A stretch of 64,000 nt of DNA, from positions 1-64,000 of the forward strand of contig CAWGKI010000010.1 in the NCBI GenBank assembly GCA_963823095.1, written 5' to 3'. Below, one piece after another: positions 1 to 9,409 of the stretch. Below the pieces are notes generated by a model. The model saw only the letters and a program-made list of their open reading frames with translations, had not been told where the DNA came from and ran no database searches. The position numbers and the translations under genes were made by a program. The DNA is from CAIVVT01 sp963823095 (lineage in GTDB: Bacteria > Acidobacteriota > Terriglobia > Bryobacterales > Bryobacteraceae). The number at the start of each line of letters is the position of its first letter. Within the stretch, counting starts at the first letter, position 1.

Positions 1-935
1 ATCTTCTTCAGGTTGTCGTAGGCGATCTTGCAGTCCGCGATGGCATCGCGGCCGCCCTGGCCCGCCGTGTCCTGCTCGATCACGAAGTATTTCAAACCGG
101 CGATCTTGGCGTTCGCGAACACCGCCTTGTAGTCGATGTCGCCCTCGCCCATCGCCGTGATCTTCGCGGCCCGCATGCGCATGCTGGGCTTCGCCTTGGG
201 ATCGAGATCCTTGTACTTGGCGTCCTTCACGTGCCACAGCTCGTAGCGGCCCGGGTTCTTCTTGAACATCTCGATGGCGTCCTGCCCGGCGACATAGGCC
301 CAGCCGACGTCGAGTTGCATCGCCACCAGAGCGGGATCGGTTTCTTTCAGCAGCACGTCGTACTCGGTTGTCTCGCCATCTTCCAAAACGTCGAACTCGC
401 CGGAGTGGTTGTGGATGTAATACTTCATCCCGAACTTTTTCAGCAGCGCGCCGTACTTGTTCATCTGCTCGCAGCGGCTCTTCACGCTCTCTATCGTCGT
501 CTTCTCGTGCGGGGGCCGGTTGGCCGTCCGCGCCGGCTGCACGGCCGTATACTTGAGCCCCATCAGCGCCTGCCCTTCCAGTTCCTTCTCGAGGCCGGGC
601 CCGTCAGTGGCGTCGGCGTGCGTGCTGAACATCTTGAAGTGATACTTGGCGAGCAGTGCCTTGTACTGCTCGGGAGGCAGGTTGTTGTAGGGATCGGCGG
701 GTTCCACTTCCTTGTAGCCGATCGCCGCCACTTTCGCGAGCGTCCCCTCGTAGTCCTTCTTCAGCAAATCGCGCACAGTGTAAAGCTCCAGGCCGATCTG
801 GTTCTTCCACTGCGGCGAGATCTTCGCGGCAGCCAGGGTGCTGGCGCCGCCCGTCACGAGGCACGCGCCGCCCAGAGCCATGTCTTTCAGGAAGTCGCGG
901 CGGTTCCGCCCGCCGGCGTCAAAGTTATTGGTCAT
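1..935 (-). CDS. Tat-exported sugar phosphate isomerase/epimerase (3' end outside window)
   Basis: TIM-barrel protein of the xylose isomerase-like/AP endonuclease 2 family, cut by the left edge after about 311 residues. Such proteins isomerise or epimerise sugars or their derivatives with a bound divalent metal. The ATG at 933-935 gives a twin-arginine signal (RRDFLKDM, residues 12-19), so export of a folded enzyme is expected. Visible family motifs in order are GYKEVEPA, YYIHNHSGEF, QLDVGWAY, LWHVKD and FVIEQD, which supply the usual Glu/His/Asp/His/Glu metal positions. The substrate cannot be told. The next gene on the same strand (pepD) ends 52 bases upstream of this start, so the two may be cotranscribed. 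Confidence 0.85.
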   Translation of the reverse strand, partial: MTNNFDAGGRNRRDFLKDMALGGACLVTGGASTLAAAKISPQWKNQIGLELYTVRDLLKKDYEGTLAKVAAIGYKEVEPADPYNNLPPEQYKALLAKYHFKMFSTHADATDGPGLEKELEGQALMGLKYTAVQPARTANRPPHEKTTIESVKSRCEQMNKYGALLKKFGMKYYIHNHSGEFDVLEDGETTEYDVLLKETDPALVAMQLDVGWAYVAGQDAIEMFKKNPGRYELWHVKDAKYKDLDPKAKPSMRMRAAKITAMGEGDIDYKAVFANAKIAGLKYFVIEQDTAGQGGRDAIADCKIAYDNLKK

Positions 936-986
936 AGTGTCTGTCTCCAGCTCAGAGTCCGGCCGAAATCCGTTCACGCGGCGCCG

Positions 987-2435
987 TCAGAGACGCTCCA
1001 ACAGCGCCGTCAGGAACGACCAGAACGGAAGCACAGAGGAGATCTTCAGGCGCTCTTGGGGGCTGTGGACGTCCACCATGTGCGGCCCGAATGAGATCAA
1101 CTGCATACCGGGGTACTTTTCGCCAATCACGCCGCATTCCAAGCCGGCGTGCATTGCCACAAGTTCGGGTACCTGGCCCAGAATCTCCTGGTGAACGGCC
1201 TGTGCTTTGCGCACGATGTCGCTGCTGGGTTCCGGCTTCCACCCCGGATAATCGCCGAAGTGCGTCACTTCGAACCCTGCCGTGCGGGTCAGGGTCGCGA
1301 CCATCTTCGCGGCGGCAAGCTTAGCGCTGGAGATCGCGCTGCGCTGGCTGGTTTCGATCACAACTTCATCGGCTTGCGTGGACGCGATCGCCAGGTTTGT
1401 GGAGGTCTGCACCAGGCCGGCTACGTCGGGGCTCATCTCAATCACGCCGTGCGGAAGGCTCGCGAGCAGCCCCGCAACCAGAGCCGTGTCCGTCGCAGTC
1501 AAGACCTGTTCGGGTTTCGCCGCGCCTTCCACTGCGATGCGCAGACCAGGATCGAAACCGCCGAGCTCCGACTTCAGATCGGCCTCCAGTGTGGCGACCA
1601 GCCCCCTCAATTCCCGTTCATGGTCGGCATCGAGCGCCAGGATGGCGGAAGCCTCGCGCGGGATCGCGTTGCGCTTGCTGCCGCCATTCAGCTCCGCAAT
1701 GGCGATGGGCAGGCGGTCAATGAGGGTCTGAAGCGCGCGGCCGAGGATGCGAATGGCGTTGCCGCGGCCCTTGTTGATGTCGATTCCGGAGTGGCCGCCT
1801 TGCAGGCCAGAGACCTTCAGGCGCCAACCTGCGTCAGCAACCGCGCCCTGCCGAGCCACCTTGCGGCGGGCCAAAGTGTTGACCGCGCCCGCGCAGCCGA
1901 TGCACAGCGTGCCCTCTTCCTCGCCGTCCAGGTTCAGGAAGTACTTGGACTGGAGCAGTCTATTGGGGAACTCCGAGGCGCCGGTGAGGCCGCTTTCCTC
2001 GTCGATGGTGAACAGAAACTCAAGCGGGCCGTGAGCGACGTCCTCGCTTTCCATCACAGCCAGCGCCGCCGCCACGCCGACCCCGTTGTCGGCGCCCAGC
2101 GTAGTACCGTCCGCCCTCAACCAGTCTCCGTCAAGCACCAGCCGGATCGGATCGGTGTCGAAGTTGTGGGCGGTCCCTTCGTTCTTCTCGCACACCATGT
2201 CGAGATGGCCCTGCAGGACGGCCATGTCCGCGTCCTCACGCCCGGCTCGGGCGGGCTTGCGGACCACGACATTCCCGACGTGATCCTGAGTGGATTCCAG
2301 TCCGAGGCGGGTGGCTACGGACAGGACATAGTCGCGCGCCGCGGCCTCTTTAGTGGAGGCTCGGGGGATCGCGGAGAGAGCCGCGAAGTGCTTCCATAGA
2401 AGCGCGGGTTGCAGGTCGTTCAAAGCAGTGCTCAT
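987..2435 (-). CDS. pepD: Cytosolic beta-Ala-His / aminoacyl-histidine dipeptidase PepD
   Basis: M20-family di-zinc dipeptidase of 482 residues, close to the 485 of E. coli PepD; it hydrolyses Xaa-His and other unblocked dipeptides in the cytoplasm. Motifs: QGHLDMVCEK (first metal His/Asp), TLGADNGVGVA (bridging Asp), TIDEESGLTGA (catalytic Glu pair), and a late HAGLECGVI. I start it at 2435 (MSTALNDLQPALLWKHF), where the family homology begins; the frame stays open to 2540, but that extension is Arg/Cys-rich and unlike the family. No signal peptide. Assignment is firm; peptide preference is inferred from family. Confidence 0.93.
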   Translation of the reverse strand: MSTALNDLQPALLWKHFAALSAIPRASTKEAAARDYVLSVATRLGLESTQDHVGNVVVRKPARAGREDADMAVLQGHLDMVCEKNEGTAHNFDTDPIRLVLDGDWLRADGTTLGADNGVGVAAALAVMESEDVAHGPLEFLFTIDEESGLTGASEFPNRLLQSKYFLNLDGEEEGTLCIGCAGAVNTLARRKVARQGAVADAGWRLKVSGLQGGHSGIDINKGRGNAIRILGRALQTLIDRLPIAIAELNGGSKRNAIPREASAILALDADHERELRGLVATLEADLKSELGGFDPGLRIAVEGAAKPEQVLTATDTALVAGLLASLPHGVIEMSPDVAGLVQTSTNLAIASTQADEVVIETSQRSAISSAKLAAAKMVATLTRTAGFEVTHFGDYPGWKPEPSSDIVRKAQAVHQEILGQVPELVAMHAGLECGVIGEKYPGMQLISFGPHMVDVHSPQERLKISSVLPFWSFLTALLERL

Positions 2436-2582
2436 AGAGGTTCCGTTGATGGTCCGACCCTTCATCCTACAGCGCTGGAGCCAGCGCCGGAGCCAGCACT
2501 GTAGAATGCCCCGCTCCATCCCATCGAGATCGCTCCACAATTCGGTGGTGCCGCTCTAAGTTATAGAGGAGAACCTACTCCG

Positions 2583-2609
2583 GCTGAATATAACATTGTC
2601 TTATTCAGC
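2583..2609. promoter_or_regulatory. 8-bp inverted repeat upstream of the acyl-CoA synthetase gene
   Basis: GCTGAATA (2583-2590) and TATTCAGC (2602-2609) are perfect inverted copies separated by 11 bases, in an AT-rich stretch (about 2560-2680) between two divergent GC-rich genes. Position and size suit a repressor operator for the acyl-CoA synthetase gene. The regulator is unknown, and no confident -10/-35 pair was found. Confidence 0.4.
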
Positions 2610-2681
2610 GATAACAAGTTACGCGTCAAGATTAATTCATCCTCAATCAGGTCGGATTCTCTTGATAAAATTTTGGCTGGT

Positions 2682-4298
2682 ATGCTTAGTTACGCTCGTG
2701 GACCTGAGTGCGAGGTTCTTGACTTAACTCTTGGCGATCTGCTGCGTGAGTGCGCTACTGCGTATCCCCGGCGGATAGGTCTTATTAGCCGTCATCAGGG
2801 GATTCGCCTCACCTGGGCCGAGTTCCAGGATAAGGTGGTCCGCACCGCCGCCGGACTCCAAAGTCTTGGACTGAAACCGGGCGATCGCATCGGAGCCTGG
2901 TCCACGAATTGCGCCGAGTGGGTCTACCTTCAGTTCGGAGCCGCCACCGCCGGCGTGATTCTCGTCAACGTGAACCCGGCGTACCGAAGCCACGAGCTGT
3001 CGTATGTCCTGCGCGTTTCGCGCATCAGGTATCTGTTCATGCATGAGAGCGACTCTCATGCCAATTACCGCCAGATCCTGCAGGAGTGCCTCGCGCACCA
3101 GGCGTGCGAACTGCAAGGCGCCATCTGCCTGGACAGTCCCGAGTGGGACGCGCTGCTCGATCCGCGCCTTCCGTTCCATCCGCCGGCCATTGACGTTGGA
3201 GACGTGACGAACATCCAGTACACTTCCGGTACCACCGGCGCCCCCAAGGGCGCGATGTTGAGCCACCGGAATGTCGTCAGCGACGGGCGCTTCATCGCAC
3301 AGCGCATGCGTCTTACGGCCGAGGATCGCATCTGCATTCCAGTGCCGCTGTACCACTGCTTCGGTTGCGTCATCGGAACCATCGCCGCAACGGCGTCGGG
3401 CGCCACCATCGTTCTGCCCGCCGCGACGTTCGACGCCGGCGCGACGCTGGCGGCGATTGAGGAAGAACGCGCAACGGCCATCTACGGCGTTCCCGCGATG
3501 TTCATTGCGGAACTCAACCACCCGACATTCGCGGCCAGGGATTTCAGCTCGCTCCGCACGGGCGTCATGGCCGGTTCTCCCTGCCCCATCGAAGTCATGA
3601 AGCGGGTGGTGAAGTCGATGCACGTGCCCGAGATCACCATTTGCTACGGTCAGACCGAAACCTCCCCAGTGACTGTCATGTCCGACGTCAGCGACTCCAT
3701 CGAATTCCGCTGCTCCACGGTCGGACGCGCCATGCCTGCCACTGAGATCCGGCTGGTCGACTTGACCAGCGGCGAAGTCGTGCCCGCCGGACAGCAGGGC
3801 GAGCTGTGTGCGCGCGGCCCGCTCGTCATGGTGGGTTACGATGGCGATTCCGAAGCGACGCACAAGGCGATTGACTCCGAGGGGTGGTTGCACAGCGGCG
3901 ATCTTGCCGAGATGCACGAAGATGGCTCGTTCCGCATCACGGGCCGCGCCAAGGACATGATCATCCGGGGCGGCGAGAACATCTATCCGCGAGAGATCGA
4001 AGAGTTCCTGTACACGCATCCGCTCGTGGACGAGGTCCAGGTGATCGGCGTGCCCAATCAAAGGCTGGGCGAGGTGGTCTGCGCCTGGATCCGCGTGAAG
4101 CCGGGGCAGGAAACTACGGCCGAGGCGATCCGCGAATTCTGCCGTGGACGCATCGCCTACTTTAAGATTCCCGAACTGATCCGGTTCGTGGATAGTTTCC
4201 CCATCACCGTTACAGGCAAGATCCAGAAGTTCCGGATGCGCGAGGCCGAGATTCAGGAGCGCGGCCTGGGCGAAGAGGCGAAAACAGCAACTGCCTGA
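2682..4298 (+). CDS. Acyl-CoA synthetase (AMP-binding, medium/long-chain fatty acid CoA ligase)
   Basis: ANL-superfamily ligase that activates a fatty acid with ATP and CoA through an acyl-adenylate. Family motifs in order: YTSGTTGAPKGAMLSH (P-loop), a YGQTE core motif, GWLHSGDLAEMHEDG, and GRAKDMIIRGGENIYPREIE (hinge), then the C-terminal catalytic lysine region TVTGKIQKF. About 538 residues, normal for FadD/ACSF2-like enzymes. The ATG at 2682 is used; a TTG at 2673 in the same frame is an alternative, and neither has a clear Shine-Dalgarno. Monocistronic. Chain-length preference cannot be read from sequence. Confidence 0.9.
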   Translation: MLSYARGPECEVLDLTLGDLLRECATAYPRRIGLISRHQGIRLTWAEFQDKVVRTAAGLQSLGLKPGDRIGAWSTNCAEWVYLQFGAATAGVILVNVNPAYRSHELSYVLRVSRIRYLFMHESDSHANYRQILQECLAHQACELQGAICLDSPEWDALLDPRLPFHPPAIDVGDVTNIQYTSGTTGAPKGAMLSHRNVVSDGRFIAQRMRLTAEDRICIPVPLYHCFGCVIGTIAATASGATIVLPAATFDAGATLAAIEEERATAIYGVPAMFIAELNHPTFAARDFSSLRTGVMAGSPCPIEVMKRVVKSMHVPEITICYGQTETSPVTVMSDVSDSIEFRCSTVGRAMPATEIRLVDLTSGEVVPAGQQGELCARGPLVMVGYDGDSEATHKAIDSEGWLHSGDLAEMHEDGSFRITGRAKDMIIRGGENIYPREIEEFLYTHPLVDEVQVIGVPNQRLGEVVCAWIRVKPGQETTAEAIREFCRGRIAYFKIPELIRFVDSFPITVTGKIQKFRMREAEIQERGLGEEAKTATA

Positions 4299-4490
4299 AC
4301 CCTCAGCCGCCGCACTTACCGCCACCGAACATACCGAACATCTAGTACTGCTTGACGGCTTTGGACTTACCGCCATGTCCAGCGTAAGCGTTCTAACCAA
4401 CATGTCTACAGTAGCTTAGGGGCACCGCAGACGTTCGTCCCGGCGATCCTGACGGCCCAATTCAAAAATTTACTTTACTTCATCATCGGT

Positions 4491-4535
4491 CGATTGTATG
4501 ATTGAAACGATTGTATGAATCAATCGTTTGAATCA
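4491..4535. promoter_or_regulatory. Operator-like palindrome overlapping the tetR start codon
   Basis: Arms 4499-4513 (TGATTGAAACGATTG) and 4521-4535 (CAATCGTTTGAATCA) are inverted copies matching at 14 of 15 positions, with a 7-base spacer that contains the tetR ATG (4515-4517). CGATTGTATGA also occurs twice in direct orientation (4491-4501 and 4508-4518, 17 bases apart). A TetR dimer bound here would cover the start of its own gene and silence the downstream efflux genes; this is inference from arrangement. The palindrome is seen directly. Confidence 0.7.
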
Positions 4536-5186
4536 ACGGTTCGACGGGACACCAAGGACAGAATCCTGGACGCCGCCGAACACCTTTTCGCGGATCACGG
4601 CTTTGCGGCCACCTCGCTGCGGCAAATTACGGCTGAGGCGGACGTGAATCTTGCGGCGGTCAATTACCACTTCAAGTCCAAGGAAGCACTCCTTTCGTCG
4701 GTGATCGAGCGAACTCTGGCCCCGATCAACCGTCGTCGACTGGAGTTGTTGGACGAGCTGGAAGCGCGCTCCGGTGGCGCCAAGCTCGACCTGGAAGCCG
4801 TAGTGCTGGCGTTCGTGCGACCGGCCTTCGAGGCGCGCGCGGCGAATGCCGCAAATATGTGGCACTTCCCGCGGCTGATGGCCCGTGTAATGGCCGAGCC
4901 TGGCGAGTGGGCCGCGCCGGTCATGCTGCCTGCGCTCCACGAGATCACCAACCGGTTCATGCCCATCTTTCAGCGGGCGATGGACGTGGAGAACCGGACC
5001 ACTGTGCTCTGGGGCGCGCAGTTCAGCATCGGCAGCATGACGCGTTGCCTGATCGCGCCGGAGTTCATCCACACGATTACGGGAGAAGACTTACCACCTG
5101 AAAGCATGGAGCAGATTATGGACCGGCTTGTTTGTTTCATCGTCGGCGGGATGCGAGCGCTGGCGGAAAGAGAGAAGAGCCTATGA
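4515..5186 (+). CDS. TetR-family transcriptional repressor of the efflux operon
   Basis: 223-residue regulator with an N-terminal TetR helix-turn-helix: ILDAAEHLFADHGFAATSLR followed by VNLAAVNYHFKSKEALLSSV, then a helical ligand domain. The AAVNYHF version of the recognition helix is shared with E. coli CecR (YbiH), which controls the ybhGFSR exporter, and the same set of genes follows here. Its stop overlaps the tolC start (ATGA at 5183-5186), so it is the first gene of the operon. The start lies within the palindrome at 4499-4535 and has no obvious Shine-Dalgarno, which suggests autoregulation and perhaps a leaderless transcript. Ligand unknown. Confidence 0.92.
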   Translation: MNQSFESTVRRDTKDRILDAAEHLFADHGFAATSLRQITAEADVNLAAVNYHFKSKEALLSSVIERTLAPINRRRLELLDELEARSGGAKLDLEAVVLAFVRPAFEARAANAANMWHFPRLMARVMAEPGEWAAPVMLPALHEITNRFMPIFQRAMDVENRTTVLWGAQFSIGSMTRCLIAPEFIHTITGEDLPPESMEQIMDRLVCFIVGGMRALAEREKSL

Positions 5187-6514
5187 ACCGGCGTATACCT
5201 GCCTTAATCGCCGGGTTCTCCATCGCGCTATGCGCGCAGGAGAGCCAGCCGAAAATGGCGTTGAGCCTCAGCAAGTCGATCGAAATCGCCCTTGCGCCCG
5301 ACGGCAATACCAAGGTGCAACTGGCTGGGGAGGCTGTCCGGCAGGCGCAGGCGCGCAAGGCGCAAGCGTTCAGCGCGCTGCTGCCCAATTTCGACGCCTC
5401 CTGGTCGGCGAGGAGCTTCACGCAGGATCTTACGACCTTCGGCCTGCAAATCCAGATTCCGATCCCCGGATTCAGCATTCCGACTTTTGTGGGACCTATT
5501 TCGGTTTACGATCTGCGGGCCTCGGGCACACAGACGGTTTTCAATCTGAGCGTCATTCGCAAATTCCAGGCCGCGAGCGCGCAAGCCTCGGCCTCCAAGC
5601 TGGACACCGAACAGGCGCGCGTAGAAACCGCGGCGCTGGTGGGGAAGGCTTACGTGAACGCGACTCGCGCCGAGAACGGCGTTGCGACCGCGGTCGCAAA
5701 CCTCGAACTTGCCGAGCGGCTGCTCGCTCTGGCCAAGTCGCAGAAAGACGCCGGTACGGGTACGGGACTCGACGTAGTGCGCGCCGAGGTTCAGGTGGCC
5801 AGCGAGAAGCAGCAACTCATCGCCGCGAAAGAAGCCCGTGAGACTTCGAGGTTGAACCTGCTGCGCGCGATGAACGTGCCGCTCGATCTCGCGGTCGAAC
5901 TCACCGATCCTCTGAACTATGTGCCGGCCGACATTCCGGAACCCGCCAAGGCGCTTGAAATCGCCCGCGCCAACCGGCCCGATCTGAAGGCCCAATCCAA
6001 CCGGGAGCACTCGGCCAAGTTGAGCTACGCCTCGGCAGCGGACGAACGGCTCCCCTCCGTGGGCGCCTTTGGCGATTACGGAGACATCGGGGTTCAGCCT
6101 GGTACGCTCCGCCCTACCCGCACGGTCGGAGTCAACGTCAAGATCCCGATCTTCGACGGCGGGCGCCGCGACGCGGTGCGGGCCGAGGCCTCGTCGCAGC
6201 TCCGCAGCGAAGCCATACGCACGCGCGATCTGGGCAAGCAGGCGGAACTGGAAGTCCGGACGGCCATTGAGGCTCTTCGCTCGGCCGAAGACCAAGCGCG
6301 CGTCTCGATCGAGTCCGTGGCCCTGTCTACCAAGGAACTGGAGCAGGCCGAACGCCGCTACCGCAGTGGCGTAGCCAACAGCATTGAAGTCACCGATGCC
6401 CAGACGCGTCTGTCCCGGGCTCGCGAAAACAAAGACATGGCCGTGTATCGCCAACGCGCGGCTCGCATCGATCTGGCCGCCGCGCTCGGCGACCGGAGCC
6501 TCATAGCGCAGTAG
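5183..6514 (+). CDS. TolC-family outer membrane efflux protein
   Basis: 444 residues. A signal peptide at the N-terminus (MNRRIPALIAGFSIALCA, cleavage expected before QES) is followed by two tandem outer-membrane-efflux repeats of long amphipathic helices, e.g. RPDLKAQSNREHSAKLSYA and the typical C-terminal run with RYRSGVANSIEVTDAQTRL and RAARIDLAAALG. TolC trimers form the outer membrane/periplasmic duct for ABC exporters. The start at 5183 is chosen because it gives the signal peptide, overlaps the tetR stop by ATGA and follows a purine-rich GGAAAGAGAGAAG. An open extension to 5132 lacks these features. Confidence 0.9.
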   Translation: MNRRIPALIAGFSIALCAQESQPKMALSLSKSIEIALAPDGNTKVQLAGEAVRQAQARKAQAFSALLPNFDASWSARSFTQDLTTFGLQIQIPIPGFSIPTFVGPISVYDLRASGTQTVFNLSVIRKFQAASAQASASKLDTEQARVETAALVGKAYVNATRAENGVATAVANLELAERLLALAKSQKDAGTGTGLDVVRAEVQVASEKQQLIAAKEARETSRLNLLRAMNVPLDLAVELTDPLNYVPADIPEPAKALEIARANRPDLKAQSNREHSAKLSYASAADERLPSVGAFGDYGDIGVQPGTLRPTRTVGVNVKIPIFDGGRRDAVRAEASSQLRSEAIRTRDLGKQAELEVRTAIEALRSAEDQARVSIESVALSTKELEQAERRYRSGVANSIEVTDAQTRLSRARENKDMAVYRQRAARIDLAAALGDRSLIAQ

Positions 6515-6529
6515 TCAAGGAGATTCGAA

Positions 6530-7699
6530 GTGGACAAACGTAAGCTCATCATTCCAATCGTGGCCGTTGCGGCCGGCGGCGCGTGGTGGTTCTGGAAGAC
6601 GCATGGCAGCGATCCGAACGCCATCCGCCTCAGCGGCAACATTGAACTGACGCAGGCCAATCTCTCCTTCAAGTATCCTGGCAAGCTCGTGGAGTTGCTG
6701 GTGGACGAGGGCGCTGTGGTGACAAAGGGTCAGCTTCTGGCTCGTCTCGATCTGGGCGAATACCAGCATCAGGTGGAGCGCGAACACGCGAGCGTCGCAT
6801 CCTCGCAGTCCTCTCTGGTCCAGTTGAAGACTTCGATTGACTATCAGAAGGCAAACATCGAGAGCGACGTTGCTCTCAAGCGCGCCAATTTGCAGCAGGC
6901 GGAAGCGCGGCTGACCGAGCTTTTGAATGGCAGCCGCAAAGAAGAAATCGAGCAGGCTCGCGCGTCTCTGGCCGAAGCGCAGGCAACCCAGAAGCAGGCG
7001 GCGGCCGACTGGGAACGCGCGCAAACGCTCTTCAAGAATGACGACATCTCGGCCCAGCAGAACGATCAGTTCCGCCGGGCGTTCGACAGTGCCAACGCGA
7101 CCGTGCGTCGCCTATCGGAGTCATTGCAGCTAGCCGAAATCGGCCCCAGGAAAGAACAGATCGATCAACAGCGCGCCATCGTCGAACAGGCTCGCGCCTC
7201 CGTCAAACTAGCGGAAGCCAACCGCATCGACCTGCAGCGCCGCATCGAGGAAATCGGCATGCGAACGGCCGACGTGCAGCGCGCTCAGGCGCAAGCCGGA
7301 GTGCTCGATTCACAGTTTAGCGACCGCACGCTGTTCGCGCCGTTCGACGGAGTAGTCCTCACCAAAGGCACGGAGATCGGCGAAGTGCTGGCCGCCGGCG
7401 CTTCGGTGGTAACGGTCGGCGACGTCGAGCATCCGTGGGTACGCGCCTACCTTTCCGAAAAAGATCTGGGCCGCGTCAAACTCGGCATGGACGCATCCGT
7501 GCGCACGGACTCCTTCCCCGGCAAGACATACCCCGGCAAGGTGACATTCATCTCGGCCGAAGCCGAGTTTACGCCAAAGCAGATTCAGACGGAAGAGGAA
7601 CGCACCAAGCTCGTTTACCGCATCAAGGTCGAAGTCGCAAATCCGCATCGCGAGCTGAAATCCAACATGCCCGCCGACGTCGAAATCCAGGTGCAATAG
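6530..7699 (+). CDS. HlyD-family periplasmic adaptor (membrane fusion) protein, YbhG-like
   Basis: 389 residues with GTG start at 6530 behind a good AAGGAG (6517-6522). One N-terminal membrane anchor (IIPIVAVAAGGAWWFW), a biotinyl-lipoyl half-domain (LVDEGAVVTKGQLLARLDLGE), a long coiled-coil hairpin (about residues 80-260, rich in Glu/Gln/Ala), then the second lipoyl half and beta-barrel (FAPFDGVVLTKGTEIGEVL, EKDLGRVKLGMDASVRTDSF). It should bridge the inner-membrane ABC-2 transporter to TolC. It lies between tolC and the ABC genes with gaps of 15 and 4 bases. Closest described arrangement is E. coli ybhG. Confidence 0.9.
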   Translation: MDKRKLIIPIVAVAAGGAWWFWKTHGSDPNAIRLSGNIELTQANLSFKYPGKLVELLVDEGAVVTKGQLLARLDLGEYQHQVEREHASVASSQSSLVQLKTSIDYQKANIESDVALKRANLQQAEARLTELLNGSRKEEIEQARASLAEAQATQKQAAADWERAQTLFKNDDISAQQNDQFRRAFDSANATVRRLSESLQLAEIGPRKEQIDQQRAIVEQARASVKLAEANRIDLQRRIEEIGMRTADVQRAQAQAGVLDSQFSDRTLFAPFDGVVLTKGTEIGEVLAAGASVVTVGDVEHPWVRAYLSEKDLGRVKLGMDASVRTDSFPGKTYPGKVTFISAEAEFTPKQIQTEEERTKLVYRIKVEVANPHRELKSNMPADVEIQVQ

Positions 7700-7703
7700 C
7701 ACT

Positions 7704-8664
7704 ATGGCGGACACAACGCGCACGATGATCGAGATCAAGGGCGCAAGCCGGCGCTTCGGCTCGCTGGAAGCGGTGAAGTCCTTCGACATCGCCGTCGCGG
7801 AAGGCGAGATCTTCGGCCTGCTCGGGCCAGATGGCGCGGGCAAGACTACCACGCTGCGTATGCTCGCGGGCCTGATCGATCCCGACTCCGGCAGCATCCA
7901 GGTTGCAGGCCTGGAGGTGAGCAAGAACATCGATGCCGTCAAGGACCAGATCGGATACATGGCGCAGCGCTTCGGACTCTACGGCGATCTGACCGTCGAA
8001 GAGAACATGCACTTCTACAGCGACCTCTTCGGGCTGCCAATCCCCGAGCGGGACCGGCTGATGGTGGAGTTCCTGGAAATGACCCGCATGACGCCGTTTC
8101 GCAACGCGGCCAGCGGCGAAACTCTCCGGAGGCATGAAGCAGAAACTGGCGCTGATGTGCACGCTGTTGCACAAACCGCGCGTGCTCTTTCTCGACGAAC
8201 CGACCAACGGCGTCGATCCGTTGTCCCGCCGGGATTTCTGGGTCATTTTGAAGAACCTGGCGGCGGGGGGCATGACCATCTTCGTCACCACGTCCTACCT
8301 CGACGAGGCCGAGCGCTGCGACCGCATCGGATTGATGAACAAAGGCCGGTTGATCCGCGTCGATACACCGGCTGCACTGCGGGCCTCGTGGGCACCCTAT
8401 TGTTTCGCCGTGGACACGGAGGACAAGCGCCGCGCGCGCCACTTGCTGCAAACGATGCAGGGTGTACTCGCCTCGGAACCGGCGGGGGCCGACCTCCATC
8501 TTTACCTGGATCCGGAACGCGCCAACGCCGCGCACATCCAGTCGGAATTGGCCGGCGCCGGTTTCGCGCCGGTCGAGTTGAGACCGATCGACCCGTCGCT
8601 CGAAGACGTCTTCATCGCGGCCATCGCTCAGGAGGAGCTACGTGGGCAACGGACAGCAGCCTGA
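7704..8664 (+). pseudogene. ABC transporter ATPase (first YbhF-like half), one-base frameshift
   Basis: Nucleotide-binding subunit homologous to the first half of YbhF. The first frame carries Walker A (GPDGAGKTTTLRML), Q-loop IGYMAQRFGLYGDLT and runs well to about 8103. The signature motif LSGGMKQKLAL (from 8122), Walker B VLFLDEPTNGVDP and the H-loop region lie in the frame one base later. One extra base near 8104-8107 therefore splits the gene; removing it gives about 319 residues. A downstream ATG at 8134 would make only a partial ATPase. Similar single-base shifts in housekeeping genes of this window make sequence error the first explanation. Overlaps the next gene by 23 bases. Confidence 0.85.
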
Positions 8665-9409
8665 ACAACCCGCCGTCGTCGTTGACAATCTCGTGAAGCG
8701 CTTCGGCGCTTTCGTCGCCGTCGATCACGTCAGCCTCACCGTGGCGAAAGGCGAGATCTTCTGCTTCCTTGGCCCCAACGGAGCGGGCAAATCGACGACC
8801 ATCCGCATCCTCTGCGGGTTGCTCGCGCCCACCAGCGGCAAAGCGATCGTGCACGGCTACGACGTGGCCACGCAGAGCGAGCAGGTCAAGCGCAGCATCG
8901 GCTACATGTCGCAGAGGTTCTCGCTTTACGACGACCTGACGGTGAGCGAAAACATCGAGTTCTTCTCCGGAATTTATGGCGTAGAGAAGTCCGTGCGCCA
9001 GGCCCGCAAAGAGGAAGTGCTGAAGATGGCTGGCCTCGAAGATCGGCGCAACGACTTTACAGGCCTCCTCACCGGCGGTTGGAAACAACGCCTGGCGTTG
9101 GGCTGCGCCATTCTGCACCAGCCGCCCATCGTGTTTCTCGACGAGCCCACCTCCGGCGTCGATCCCATCGCGCGGCGGCACTTCTGGGACCTGATCTATG
9201 AGATGTCCGAACGCGGCTCCACGGTCTTCGTGACCACTCATTACATGGAAGAGGCCGAGTACTGCCAGCGGCTCGCGCTGATGGACCGCGGCAAGGTGAT
9301 CGCCCTCGGCGCCCCAAACGATCTGAAGCGCGAGCTTGGACCCGACGCAAAGATGGAGGACGTCTTCATCACGTCCATCGAACGTGAGGAGGCGAACGAG
9401 GCACGATGA
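8642..9409 (+). CDS. ABC transporter ATPase (second YbhF-like half)
   Basis: 255 residues, GTG start at 8642 preceded by AGGAGGAG. Complete ABC ATPase: Walker A GPNGAGKSTTIRIL, Q-loop GYMSQRFSLYDDLT, an unusual signature LTGGWKQRLALG (the GGWKQR form is typical of the second YbhF ATPase domain), Walker B IVFLDEPTSGVDP, and H-loop VFVTTHYMEEAE. In E. coli the two ATPase domains are one polypeptide (YbhF); here they are separate overlapping genes. It ends with an ATGA overlap with the first permease. Energises export through the ABC-2 permease pair. Confidence 0.92.
   Translation: MGNGQQPEQPAVVVDNLVKRFGAFVAVDHVSLTVAKGEIFCFLGPNGAGKSTTIRILCGLLAPTSGKAIVHGYDVATQSEQVKRSIGYMSQRFSLYDDLTVSENIEFFSGIYGVEKSVRQARKEEVLKMAGLEDRRNDFTGLLTGGWKQRLALGCAILHQPPIVFLDEPTSGVDPIARRHFWDLIYEMSERGSTVFVTTHYMEEAEYCQRLALMDRGKVIALGAPNDLKRELGPDAKMEDVFITSIEREEANEAR

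Noticed and set aside
2724..4403. Long open frame antisense to the acyl-CoA synthetase
   Set aside because: His/Arg/Asp-rich, typical shadow of a GC-rich gene, no start signals or domains.
8100..8140. Programmed +1 frameshift in the first ATPase gene
   Set aside because: No slippery site or stimulatory stop codon at the junction, and comparable shifts occur in unrelated genes of the window.
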